DNA of 41,776 nucleotides, taken from NCBI GenBank assembly GCA_004193545.1, contig RPGO01000001.1, positions 1-41,776 on the forward strand, read 5' to 3'. Source of the stretch: Candidatus Argoarchaeum ethanivorans. GTDB lineage: Archaea; Halobacteriota; Methanosarcinia; Methanosarcinales; EX4572-44. The position numbers were made by a program, and so were the translations under genes. Shown here piece after piece: positions 15,532 through 23,547 of the stretch (position 1 is its first letter; the number at the start of each line of letters is the position of its first letter). Below the pieces are notes generated by a model. The model did not search any database. It was not told the origin of the DNA and saw only the letters and a program-made list of their open reading frames with translations.

Positions 15532-16782
15532 ATGAAAAAAGTATTAAACAAAATATTAACAATCCTTGTACTGGTTTTCTGCATTGGCATTCTTGCTCTA
15601 CCGGCAGAAAGTACTCCAATTACTGGGAAGGTTGGAAGCACTGTCCACGTGTACCTTATGAACCAGGATCCTGACCCGGCAGACTCTGGTAAATACCTTG
15701 ACCTTCGCTGGAGGGTTGTTGTCACCAAGGTTGGAACGATCGATAACCTTGAATTCTATCTCGATGCAGGCTATCCATTTCTCTTCGAGGCAGGGGATAG
15801 TCCAAAAAAAAGTCTTGGCAGAGTTGTTCCAAGCAATGAAATGGAAGAGTACTATGTGCTTCACTACAAGCTCAAGGTGGCAGATAACGCTCTTAAAGGC
15901 GAACATAATGTAAGCCTGCGCTGGAATGACGGCAGCGGGGGTTATACAAAAAAATACTTCACACTTTATGTAGACCCAAGCAAATCAGATTTTACAATCG
16001 GAGCGCTTCGTACCTCGCCAGAACGCCTCGTGCAGGACACAGATGAAGCATTACTTAAAGTAGATATTGCAAACATAGGAAGTGAAGATGCAGAAAACGT
16101 GAAGGCATCGCTCTCTTTGCCAGAAGGTTTTGACGCAAGCTATGCGTACTCTGATGAAGATGCACTTGGCACAATCAATGAAAGTGAGAGTAAAACTGCA
16201 TACTTCTACATCGACACAGCGGAAGGACTTCAACCAGGTGAGTATAATGCCACAATCACCATCACTTACAAAGAAGATGACGATGAAGACAACCAGTACA
16301 GAACAAAACTCCTGCCTCTTAACATCCCAATTAAAGGCTCACCCTACCTGGTGATAGAATCAGTAAAAACAAGCCCGGCAGAAGTATATCCTGGCACATA
16401 CGTAAGTCTTCTAATAAACGTTAAAAACACTGGAAGCGAGGAAGTCGATGCAGCAAGCCTTCGCGTGTTCAAGGATTCAACACAACCGTTTGATTTTGAT
16501 GAAAAATCAGACTTCATAGGAAAACTTAAACCAGGAGAAAGTGGTGAAGCGTTGATACGCGTGCAGGTCAAAGAAGATGCACCTCCAAAGAAATACCTCC
16601 TTGATGTGGAACTGCGGGGAGTTGAGACAAACAAGGACACCGTTGTATTATTCTCACGAACAGCACAACTGGTGGTTTGTCCGGCAAAGGAATCATCTAC
16701 ATCGCTACTGATTCCAATAGTAATTATTATAGCGGCGGCTCTGGTAGTTGGCATTGTATTGTATAAAAAGAGAAAAAAATAA
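15532..16782 (+). CDS. Surface protein with CARDB/NEW3-type domains and C-terminal anchor
   Basis: The start at 15532 is set by GGAG seven nt upstream and by the signal peptide (KKVLNKILTILVLVFCIGIL, cleavage near LPAES). The 416 residues carry a beta-rich first domain, then two CARDB/NEW3-like modules (ANIGSEDAENVKASLSLPEG; VKNTGSEEVDAASLRVF). The C-terminal span ends in YKKRKK. COG1361-type proteins like this often sit beside archaeal RND exporters and may form the outside part of the complex or bind its substrate. It is the third gene of that operon. Confidence 0.87.
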   Translation: MKKVLNKILTILVLVFCIGILALPAESTPITGKVGSTVHVYLMNQDPDPADSGKYLDLRWRVVVTKVGTIDNLEFYLDAGYPFLFEAGDSPKKSLGRVVPSNEMEEYYVLHYKLKVADNALKGEHNVSLRWNDGSGGYTKKYFTLYVDPSKSDFTIGALRTSPERLVQDTDEALLKVDIANIGSEDAENVKASLSLPEGFDASYAYSDEDALGTINESESKTAYFYIDTAEGLQPGEYNATITITYKEDDDEDNQYRTKLLPLNIPIKGSPYLVIESVKTSPAEVYPGTYVSLLINVKNTGSEEVDAASLRVFKDSTQPFDFDEKSDFIGKLKPGESGEALIRVQVKEDAPPKKYLLDVELRGVETNKDTVVLFSRTAQLVVCPAKESSTSLLIPIVIIIAAALVVGIVLYKKRKK

Positions 16783-16799
16783 TTGAGAGGATATTATTT

Positions 16800-17081
16800 C
16801 TATCTGGTTTGAGCCACATCAAATGTGTTAAAATCCTGTTCACACAGAACCCATGATGCATCGACCCTATCGACGCGTGAGTGTGGAGCTCCGACGCTGC
16901 ACCAGTCTATGAACTCTTTAAGTTCTGGTTCGCTTCCTTCTGCCATTATTTCAACACGCCCGTCCCTTCGATTCCGCACCCAGCCCGTGAGGTTGAGATT
17001 CGTTGCCTGCTTCTCTGTGTAGGCTCTGAAACACACGCCCTGCACAAGACCATGGACAAATATATGCACGCATTTCTTCAT
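16800..17081 (-). CDS. acyP: Acylphosphatase
   Basis: The 93-residue protein hydrolyses carboxyl-phosphate bonds such as in acyl phosphates. It has both signatures, GLVQGVCFRAYTEKQA with the phosphate-binding arginine, and GWVRNRRDGRVEIMAEG with the catalytic asparagine. Length and order are normal. It converges with the CARDB gene, 17 bp away, and stands alone otherwise. Confidence in the family is very high; its physiological substrate is unknown, as for most acylphosphatases. Confidence 0.95.
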   Translation of the reverse strand: MKKCVHIFVHGLVQGVCFRAYTEKQATNLNLTGWVRNRRDGRVEIMAEGSEPELKEFIDWCSVGAPHSRVDRVDASWVLCEQDFNTFDVAQTR

Positions 17082-17210
17082 GTTACAGCATGTTGTATTC
17101 TGTTTCTTAATAAAGTTGTTCAGGGTGGCAGAAGTTCTTCTTGGGATGTCAAATTGATATAGTAAAGTATATGTTTTTACAGTTAGTTTTTGTGGATAGG
17201 TGTGTCTTCG

Positions 17211-19283
17211 ATGAGTGCTGGTTATGAGTTGATAGAAAGTGCTTGGCGGTGTTTTAGTAGGGGGGATTATGATAGTGGGTTGAAGTTTGTCTTTGAGGCG
17301 TTGGAGCTTGCTTATAAGAAGAATGATTATGTTCTCCGTTCTCAGGCACTTGTCACGCTTGGTAATATTTTACATTTGGCTGGCAGGTTCGATGAAGCGC
17401 TCAGTGCATATCTGTCAGCACTAAGGATACAGGAACGTCTGGCTGAGAAGAACCCGTTTTTCAAGACATGGGTTGCAACGACTCTCAACAATCTCGGCAT
17501 TCTTCTGAGTGATCTGAGGCGGTTTGAAGATGCAAGGGACAAGTACGAGCGCTCACTTACGATCTACGAAGCGCTCTTGGACTCTGATCCTGAAAACACA
17601 ACCTACCAATCAGACGTTGCAACGACTCTCAACAATCTCGGCATTCTTCTGAGTGATCTGAGGCGGTCTGAAGATGCAAGGGACAAGTACGAGCGCTCAC
17701 TTACGATCTACGAAGCGCTCTTGGACTCTGATCCTGAAAACACAACCTACCAATCAGACGTTGCAATGACTCTCAACAACCTTGGCATTCTTCTCAACAA
17801 TCTGGGACGGTTTGAAGATGCAAGGGACAAGTACGAGCGCTCACTTGCGATGCGCGAAGTGTTGCTTGAGTCCGATCCTGAAAACACAACCTACAAATCA
17901 GACGTTGCAACAACACTCAACAATCTCGGTACTCTTCTCAACGGTTTGGAGGGGTTTGAGGATGCAAAGGATAGATACGAGCGCTCCCAGAGAATGTTTG
18001 AAATGCTGCTGAATTGGAGGAGGTTTGATAATGCAAGGAAGAGATACGAGCGCTCACTTAAGATGTACGAAGTGCTCTTGAAATCATGCCCTGAAAACAC
18101 AACCTACCAATCAGACGTTGCAATGACTCTCAACAATCTCGGCAATCTTCTCAACGGTTTGGGGCGGGTTGAGGATGCAAAGGATAGATACGAGCGCTCA
18201 CTTAAGATGTACGAAGTGCTCTTGGACTCTGATCCTGAAAACATAACCTTTCAGTCAAGAGCAGCCAGTACAACCTTACGCTACTGGGAAACCGTAATTG
18301 AGATCTTAGATTCAACGGAAATACAGGACTCGTTAGCAGAATACAGAAATGCAAGCCATAGATTAGCAGAAAAAGCAGAATACTTCAAAAAACTCGGATT
18401 AATATATGAATCAACTCTTATAAAAAAACTTGGAATAGTGTCAGAACTTAAATACAACGCCAAAACCATCCGACTGGAGAGAGCACCAGAAAAAAGAATT
18501 TCAGGCTACAACAAATGTGCAGAAATCGCATCCAGCCTCTCAAAAATTGAATCTGACAGAGAACAGATAGATAAATGGTCAGACATGACTCAATACTACA
18601 TAGGAAGAGCACTGGCCAATGAGTCAATGATTAACGGACTCAACCAAGAAAAACTCAAAAAGGCTGTTGAAACATTCAAACATGCGAAGAACTCGTGCAA
18701 TAAAGCAGACACCTGCTACTGCATCTACGACACACTGCTGCCGTTAACAGAAATGTCAAACAATAAAATCGACCTCCCCAAGTTCAAAAGACGTCTCAGA
18801 AAGACAATAGAGAAGATAGGAGCAAAGACAGCATCCGGCAGATGTCTACTGAAAATAGAGGACATATTAGAACAGAACGAAGAGAACGCCGATATAGATA
18901 AGATAATGACAGAATTTAACAACGAAATGATCAGAATCGAACACCATGCCTTAAGAGGACTCTTCAAGCATGTATCAGATGAACTGAGTGAGTACTTCAA
19001 AAACCCAATGGAAATTAATGTGAATTTCCAGAACTGGAGTTTAACCGGGGAGATATCAAAGATTGAAGGCACAATTACGATAAAAACAGGAGACACTGTG
19101 TTGTGGAAAGGAAACGTTGAAAGAAATAAAAAATTCTCTATTCAGTTCGAGCCACAGAATCCAACAGAAAATATCTGCTTTGAACACATAGAAAAACCAC
19201 ACATAAAAAGGACAATAAAATTAAAGTGTTGTGAAATTATAGGCGACCAGATGGTATATTTTCTCAAAAGGAGAATTATGTAG
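17211..19283 (+). CDS. TPR-repeat protein with unique C-terminal domain
   Basis: I chose the ATG at 17211 (AGGTG 9 nt upstream) rather than an in-frame TTG at 17190. The 690-residue protein has two degenerate TPRs, then about five 48-residue units (residues 88-350) of the form TLNNLGILLSDLRRFEDA plus KYERSLTIYEALLDSDPENT. After these come a helical region and a C-terminal beta-rich domain (INVNFQNWSLTGEISKIEGT; GDTVLWKGNVERNKKFSIQF). The repeats resemble kinesin-light-chain-type TPRs and should bind proteins. The nitrilase-like gene follows immediately, so the TPR protein may recognise something and control it. The repeat part and C-terminal part differ in base use, suggesting a composite origin. 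Confidence 0.87.
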   Translation: MSAGYELIESAWRCFSRGDYDSGLKFVFEALELAYKKNDYVLRSQALVTLGNILHLAGRFDEALSAYLSALRIQERLAEKNPFFKTWVATTLNNLGILLSDLRRFEDARDKYERSLTIYEALLDSDPENTTYQSDVATTLNNLGILLSDLRRSEDARDKYERSLTIYEALLDSDPENTTYQSDVAMTLNNLGILLNNLGRFEDARDKYERSLAMREVLLESDPENTTYKSDVATTLNNLGTLLNGLEGFEDAKDRYERSQRMFEMLLNWRRFDNARKRYERSLKMYEVLLKSCPENTTYQSDVAMTLNNLGNLLNGLGRVEDAKDRYERSLKMYEVLLDSDPENITFQSRAASTTLRYWETVIEILDSTEIQDSLAEYRNASHRLAEKAEYFKKLGLIYESTLIKKLGIVSELKYNAKTIRLERAPEKRISGYNKCAEIASSLSKIESDREQIDKWSDMTQYYIGRALANESMINGLNQEKLKKAVETFKHAKNSCNKADTCYCIYDTLLPLTEMSNNKIDLPKFKRRLRKTIEKIGAKTASGRCLLKIEDILEQNEENADIDKIMTEFNNEMIRIEHHALRGLFKHVSDELSEYFKNPMEINVNFQNWSLTGEISKIEGTITIKTGDTVLWKGNVERNKKFSIQFEPQNPTENICFEHIEKPHIKRTIKLKCCEIIGDQMVYFLKRRIM
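17472..18260 (+). repeat. In-frame 144-bp TPR-coding repeat array
   Basis: Units start at 17472, 17616, 17760, 17904 and 18117. The first two differ at one base of 144 (TTT to TCT, Phe to Ser), so that duplication is very recent. The 17904-18116 block is two units with a 75-bp in-frame deletion, leaving one repeat without its first helix. Confidence 0.92.
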
Positions 19284-20363
19284 ATGAGGGGCAATTCCAT
19301 GCTGAGAGTTGCCAGTGTTCAAATCCGATACGAAATAGAGCGCACAAGGAATATCTGGACGCCTGTATGGGACGACAGGTACAAAGAAAAAATTCTGGCC
19401 ATTCTTGACTTTCTCAAAGGAAAAACTGACTGCATCGTGTTTCCTGAACTTTCCATTCCATTTGAAATGCTGAGTGACTTGAAAGAGTTCGCTGACTGTG
19501 AAGAAACCCTGATTATAGCTGGTTCTCACTACGTGGAAAGAGGAAATATTGACAGATATAATCAGTTATTTTCTCATAAATTTGATGAAAATTGTGACGT
19601 TAGAAAGAGCATCTGCCCTATCTTAGCACCCAATCAAAGGATACCCCATATAGAGAAGATAAACCCTGCGCGGGATGAAGACATCGGTTACGACGAAATT
19701 GGTCTTAACAGAGGAGAGCTTCACGGGATATTCATTCTCGGCGACTACACTTTAGGAATCCTTATCTGTTCAGATTTTCTAAACCCTGAACTGAGAAACA
19801 GAATTTTAAAAAAAGCTAATCTTGTACTTGTGCCCCAGTTCAATTCCAACATGAAAAGATTCTATGATCTTGCAAATTCCGAATTTGAAAACCCAAACAA
19901 TATAGTAAGAGCCATCGTGCTCACAAATGCTACTGGCAAAACAGCCGCGGGTGGCTCAGCAGTTTTCAGAAATGTGAGCAAAGAAGATCAAAAAATGCTA
20001 AAGGAAAGATTTGGATACTCCTATGCAGCCATAATCCTTCCAGAGAAGATAAAAGAAGAACTGATAATTTCTATAAATGTCAATATGGACTACAGTTCAG
20101 AACGCACTCCAAGCAGTTGGACGCCAGATCAACGCCCGATAGACTATCAACTTATTCCGATAATCCAGAAGAGTGAAGCCATAGTCGATATCTTAAACAG
20201 CATAAACGAAGCAAACGATGTTCAAAGCTGCATAGGCACTGTGAACAAAAATAAAGAGTTCATTGGAAAAACGTCAACGATACTGTCCAAAAACACTCAG
20301 AATCTGGAAAACCTCACGTTAGAAGAAGTGAAAGAGAAATGTCACACTGTCGTCATCCAGTGA
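19284..20363 (+). CDS. Nitrilase-superfamily (carbon-nitrogen hydrolase) protein
   Basis: The chain opens with the family strand MLRVASVQIRYE. The catalytic Glu is in IVFPELSIPFE, and the catalytic Cys in LGILICSDFLNPELR. A lysine preceding it (HIEKINPARDED) could complete the Glu-Lys-Cys triad, but the region is longer than usual. Later segments (LVPQFNSNMKRFYDLANS; AIVLTNATGKTAAGGSAVF) fit the fold, and the last 90 residues are extra. The start could be ATG 19284, directly after the TPR stop, or 19299 with GAGG upstream; the two genes are surely co-transcribed. Nitrilase domains also occur in some reverse-transcriptase defence systems, but no RT is present here. The substrate is unknown. 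Confidence 0.82.
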   Translation: MRGNSMLRVASVQIRYEIERTRNIWTPVWDDRYKEKILAILDFLKGKTDCIVFPELSIPFEMLSDLKEFADCEETLIIAGSHYVERGNIDRYNQLFSHKFDENCDVRKSICPILAPNQRIPHIEKINPARDEDIGYDEIGLNRGELHGIFILGDYTLGILICSDFLNPELRNRILKKANLVLVPQFNSNMKRFYDLANSEFENPNNIVRAIVLTNATGKTAAGGSAVFRNVSKEDQKMLKERFGYSYAAIILPEKIKEELIISINVNMDYSSERTPSSWTPDQRPIDYQLIPIIQKSEAIVDILNSINEANDVQSCIGTVNKNKEFIGKTSTILSKNTQNLENLTLEEVKEKCHTVVIQ

Positions 20364-20450
20364 ATTAGCAAACAAGTAATATGGACTGAATATAATTATT
20401 GTGTGCTAAATTTTGTAATATCCAAAATAGCACTGTATCATTTTCCAGTG

Positions 20451-20471
20451 CTTGATTACGCAGTAATCAAG
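20451..20471. repeat. Perfect 21-nt palindrome (9-3-9)
   Basis: Arm CTTGATTAC, loop GCA and exact complementary arm lie about 90 bp after the nitrilase-like gene. It may mark the 3' end of the TPR-nitrilase transcript. It belongs to the same family as the units at 4.9, 6.5 and 28.3 kb. Confidence 0.88.
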
Positions 20472-20515
20472 ATATGTGTCTACAATAATTATTAAAATCA
20501 CTGGTTTTTTAGATA

Positions 20516-20710
20516 GTGCCTCCAAAATCATATATAAACCACAAGAAGCATTGAACCAGTCTGGTTTTGTCTATGGTGAGTGAAGAAATATTGAGAATTA
20601 TAACTGGGCTAAGCCGTTTTCAAGTTTTTTCCCGGGAATTGGCGGAAAGTGGGGTGTTCCGTTGTGGGCTTATTACGTGAACCGGGGGTAGTGTGTGTCC
20701 AGTATTGGGG
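20516..20710 (+). pseudogene. Truncated duplicate of the promoter and 5' end of the GH94-like gene
   Basis: This stretch nearly repeats 23491-23722: the same TATA region (atcatatataaacc), start region and codons for NYNWAKPFSSFFPGIGGKWG. It has a net 37-bp deletion after the start codon and a CAG-to-TAG stop at 20689-20691, and homology ends after agtattgggg. It cannot make a useful product. The copy marks the left border of the inserted ablAB segment. Confidence 0.9.
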
Positions 20711-20750
20711 AAGAAATTATATGTGATAAGTCATTTAGCAGTAGATGTAT

Positions 20751-21038
20751 ATGGTGTTTAGTAAGATACACATCAAGAATTTTAAGGCACTGAGAGATAC
20801 TGGGGAACTCGATGTTAAACCCTTAACTCTGGAAAAACCAGTTTAATCCAGGCAATTTTAGCACTAAGACAGACTGTGAAGAGCCCAGATCAACAAACAC
20901 CTTTGATTTTGAATGATTATGCTAATCTTGGCTCGTATGGGGATGTAGTATTTAAACACGACGAAAAAAATGATATTCATATTAATTTTGAAATAATAGA
21001 AAAATTAAGGGAAAATCCGACAATCTCGAACAGAAGGT
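20751..21038 (+). pseudogene. Fragment of an AAA/OLD-type ATPase gene
   Basis: ATG at 20751 begins KIHIKNFKALRDTGELDVKP, the usual N-terminus of AAA_15/AAA_21 (RecF/OLD-like) ATPases. The expected Walker A is interrupted: the frame goes from PLTL to a stop, while the +1 frame resumes with GKTSLIQAILALRQTVKSPD and then LNDYANLGSYGDVVFKHDEK. A small deletion removed the front of the P-loop and shifted the frame. The gene is cut off where ablA begins. Such ATPases are common in defence loci and mobile DNA, so this is probably debris from an earlier insertion. Confidence 0.75.
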
Positions 21039-21044
21039 GAACAA

Positions 21045-22358
21045 ATGGAAATATATACTGAAAAACAGAAGGAAATTTCTGAAACAATAGCAGACGATGC
21101 GAGCCATTCTAACTGGAAGAACTATAAATGGCAATTGAGCCATGCCATAAAGGATATCAATACGTTTGAAGATATTACCGGCATCAAATTCGATGAAGAA
21201 GAGAAACAGGTCTATGAAAAAGTTCTTGAAAAATTCCCGCTCTCTATCACTCCTTATTATTTATCGTTGATCGATTTCGATGACTACAAGAATGACCCGA
21301 TCTTCATACAGGCATTTCCTGACCCTCGTGAATTGATTATCAGTAAATATGATATAAAAGACTCGCTCGCGGAGGATACAGACAGTCCGGTCCCGGGAAT
21401 CACCCATAGATACCCGGATCGGGTACTCTTTCTCATAAGCAATATCTGCGGCATGTACTGCCGTCATTGTACACGGAAGAGGCGGGTTGGCGATGTGGAT
21501 TCGATTCCGAACAGATCTGAGATAATGAAAGGGATTGAGTACATCAAAAACACACCCGCGATCAGGGATGTCTTGCTTTCGGGCGGAGATCCGCTGATGT
21601 TATCAGATGGCTATCTTGATTGGATTCTTACCGAGCTACAGACGATTCCGCATGTCGAGGTGATCAGGATAGGAACCAGAATGCCTGTAGTCCTGCCTTA
21701 TCGTATAACCGATGATCTGGTAAATATGCTCAAAAAACACCATCCAATATGGATCAATACCCAGTTCAACCACCCACGAGAGGTGACAGCCTCTTCAAAA
21801 GAATCGCTCAGGATGCTGGCAGATGCGGGAATACCACTTGGCAACCAATCAGTCTTACTGGCAGGTGTGAACGACTGCCCTATACTGATAAAGAAACTGG
21901 TGCAAAAAATGGTTCAAAACAGAGTCAGACCCTATTACTTATATCAATGCGATCTATCTGAGGGATTGACTCATTTCCGCACCCCTGTTGGTAAGGGTAT
22001 AGAGATTATCGAGTCCCTGATCGGGCACACGAGCGGCTTTGCCGTACCAGAGTATGTGATCGATGCGCCGGGTGGGGGCGGGAAGATCCGCATTATGCCT
22101 CAGTATCTGATATCATGGTCAACTAACAAAGTCATCCTGAGAAATTATGAAGGAGTCATCACTTCTTACAAAGAGCCTGATTCTTATGAACCGACTTTTT
22201 GCGATAGAAATTGTGATGAATGCCAGTTGCAATTGGAATTAGGCGCGGCTGATGAACACAAGGCAGTTGGTATTGAGAAGTTACTATCGGACCACGATAA
22301 GACCATATCATTGATCCCGATGAATACAGATAGAATAAAAAGAAGAAATGACCAGTGA
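21045..22358 (+). CDS. ablA: Lysine 2,3-aminomutase
   Basis: This radical SAM, PLP-dependent enzyme converts L-lysine to beta-lysine, the first step to the compatible solute N-epsilon-acetyl-beta-lysine. The 437 residues contain the iron-sulfur motif [17 protein letters not shown] (cysteines near 136, 140, 143), the SAM-side [14 protein letters not shown], and the PLP lysine in [15 protein letters not shown] (about 346). C-terminal cysteines (CDRNCDEC) fit a zinc site. GAAGGTGA precedes the ATG. It overlaps ablB by one base. Both are intact although bordered by gene debris, so the osmolyte pathway should work. Salt-stress regulation is usual for the family but not visible here. Confidence 0.95.
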   Translation: MEIYTEKQKEISETIADDASHSNWKNYKWQLSHAIKDINTFEDITGIKFDEEEKQVYEKVLEKFPLSITPYYLSLIDFDDYKNDPIFIQAFPDPRELIISKYDIKDSLAEDTDSPVPGITHRYPDRVLFLISNICGMYCRHCTRKRRVGDVDSIPNRSEIMKGIEYIKNTPAIRDVLLSGGDPLMLSDGYLDWILTELQTIPHVEVIRIGTRMPVVLPYRITDDLVNMLKKHHPIWINTQFNHPREVTASSKESLRMLADAGIPLGNQSVLLAGVNDCPILIKKLVQKMVQNRVRPYYLYQCDLSEGLTHFRTPVGKGIEIIESLIGHTSGFAVPEYVIDAPGGGGKIRIMPQYLISWSTNKVILRNYEGVITSYKEPDSYEPTFCDRNCDECQLQLELGAADEHKAVGIEKLLSDHDKTISLIPMNTDRIKRRNDQ

Positions 22359-23191
22359 TGCCAGACAAAGTTGAGAAGCTCGGAAATTCATATATCCAGC
22401 ACGGAATGTTCAATGATAGAATTTACCTGATGAAATTATCGTGCAGAGATTATCCGGATATTGTAAACCGCTTACACGACCTCGCCCGACGCAATGGATA
22501 CTCCAAGATATTTGCGAAGGTCCCGGAGTCTGCATGTCCGCTCTTTCTTAAAAAAGAGTACGAAGTCGAAGCTTGCATCCCATCTTTTTACGATGGTGAA
22601 GAAACAGGTCTTTTTCTTGGAAAATTCCTGCAAAAGAATCGCCAGAACTCTTCTGACCGGGGAACGATAAAGTCTGTTCTGAAAAAGGCTGAGGAAAAAG
22701 CCGCATTGGCAGATTCTCCCACCCTGCCTGAACCGATGCGATGGCGGATTTGCCGACCGGACGATGCCGAAGAGATGGCTGAAGCGTATCTTCATATATT
22801 TGAGACGTATCCATTTCCTATTCATGACCCCGACTATATTCGTGAAACCATGGCTGACAATGTAGTTTATTTTGCAGTGGAATGCGATGGAAAAATCGTG
22901 TCGCTGGCATCATCTGATATGTACATAGAGGATCGGCACGTCGAGATGACTGACTTTGCGACGCTTCCCGAGTATCGCAAAAACAGACTTGCCATATTTT
23001 TGCTTTCAGTGATGGAAGAAGAGATGCGGCGGCTGGGGCTGAAACTTTCATATACCATTGCCCGCGCAATCTCCTATGGCATGAACATTACATTCTCGAG
23101 GATGGGGTATCAATACAGTGGGACGCTACTGAACAACACCAATATATCAGGGCGTCTTGAAAGTATGAACGTCTGGTATAAATTCCTGTAG
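22358..23191 (+). CDS. ablB: Beta-lysine N-epsilon-acetyltransferase
   Basis: A 277-residue protein, it has an N-terminal domain (RIYLMKLSCRDYPDIVNRLH) and a C-terminal GNAT fold (RICRPDDAEEMAEAYLHIFE; ATLPEYRKNRLAIFLLSVME). It should acetylate beta-lysine with acetyl-CoA to complete the osmolyte. The ATG at 22358 shares a base with the ablA stop (TGATG), while a GTG one codon earlier is an alternative. Being directly behind ablA is the standard arrangement in methanogens and some bacteria, which makes the assignment firm. The sequence after it is transposase debris. Confidence 0.93.
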   Translation: MPDKVEKLGNSYIQHGMFNDRIYLMKLSCRDYPDIVNRLHDLARRNGYSKIFAKVPESACPLFLKKEYEVEACIPSFYDGEETGLFLGKFLQKNRQNSSDRGTIKSVLKKAEEKAALADSPTLPEPMRWRICRPDDAEEMAEAYLHIFETYPFPIHDPDYIRETMADNVVYFAVECDGKIVSLASSDMYIEDRHVEMTDFATLPEYRKNRLAIFLLSVMEEEMRRLGLKLSYTIARAISYGMNITFSRMGYQYSGTLLNNTNISGRLESMNVWYKFL

Positions 23192-23238
23192 CTGCTACGA
23201 AAAATAGTTATGCGGTGAATCTCTCTATTTACGGATAA

Positions 23239-23490
23239 AAAAAGCTGCAATCATCCAAAAAAGATAAATTCACCTGTCCGGATGGAGAAATAGTAAAATT
23301 CAGCTACGAATACTTCGATAAGCACAAATGGAAACGGATACGGGTTTATCGAGGCATAGGATGTACTGAAGCCGGGGTAAAAAGCTCTGCACAAAGAGCA
23401 AGCGCGCACGAGGATGATCAAATGTTACGGCAATGAGGCTAACCTGCGGAAAATGGCTGAAAAAAAATGGAGTCAGCAGAAGGACAGATG
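23239..23490 (+). pseudogene. Fragment of an IS1182-like transposase
   Basis: A frame without a start reads KKDKFTCPDGEIVKFSYEYF and DKHKWKRIRVYRGIGC up to a stop at 23434. The neighbouring frame from 23411 carries on with IKCYGNEANLRKMAEKKW. This order matches the central and C-terminal part of IS1182-type DDE transposases (CPDG...YFDK...RVYRG...LRKKM). The cysteines of the usual zinc-like pattern are partly lost. It ends exactly where the copied GH94-like promoter begins. Confidence 0.65.
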
Positions 23491-23503
23491 GTGCCTCCAA
23501 AAT

Positions 23504-23512
23504 CATATATAA
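23504..23512 (+). promoter_or_regulatory. TATA box of the GH94-like gene
   Basis: catatataa is centred about 40 nt before the ATG at 23548, giving a leader of roughly 15 nt. The same box is preserved in the truncated copy near 20530, where it could still fire towards the AAA fragment and ablA. Confidence 0.6.
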
Positions 23513-23547
23513 ACCATAAGAAGCATTGAACCAATCTGGTTTTGTCT

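Noticed and set aside
17472-18260. CRISPR or intergenic repeat array
   Set aside because: The 144-bp units are in frame and encode TPR motifs, so they are part of a protein gene.
19284-20363. Reverse-transcriptase-linked nitrilase defence system
   Set aside because: No reverse transcriptase gene or RT motif occurs in the window, so only a nitrilase-like call is justified.
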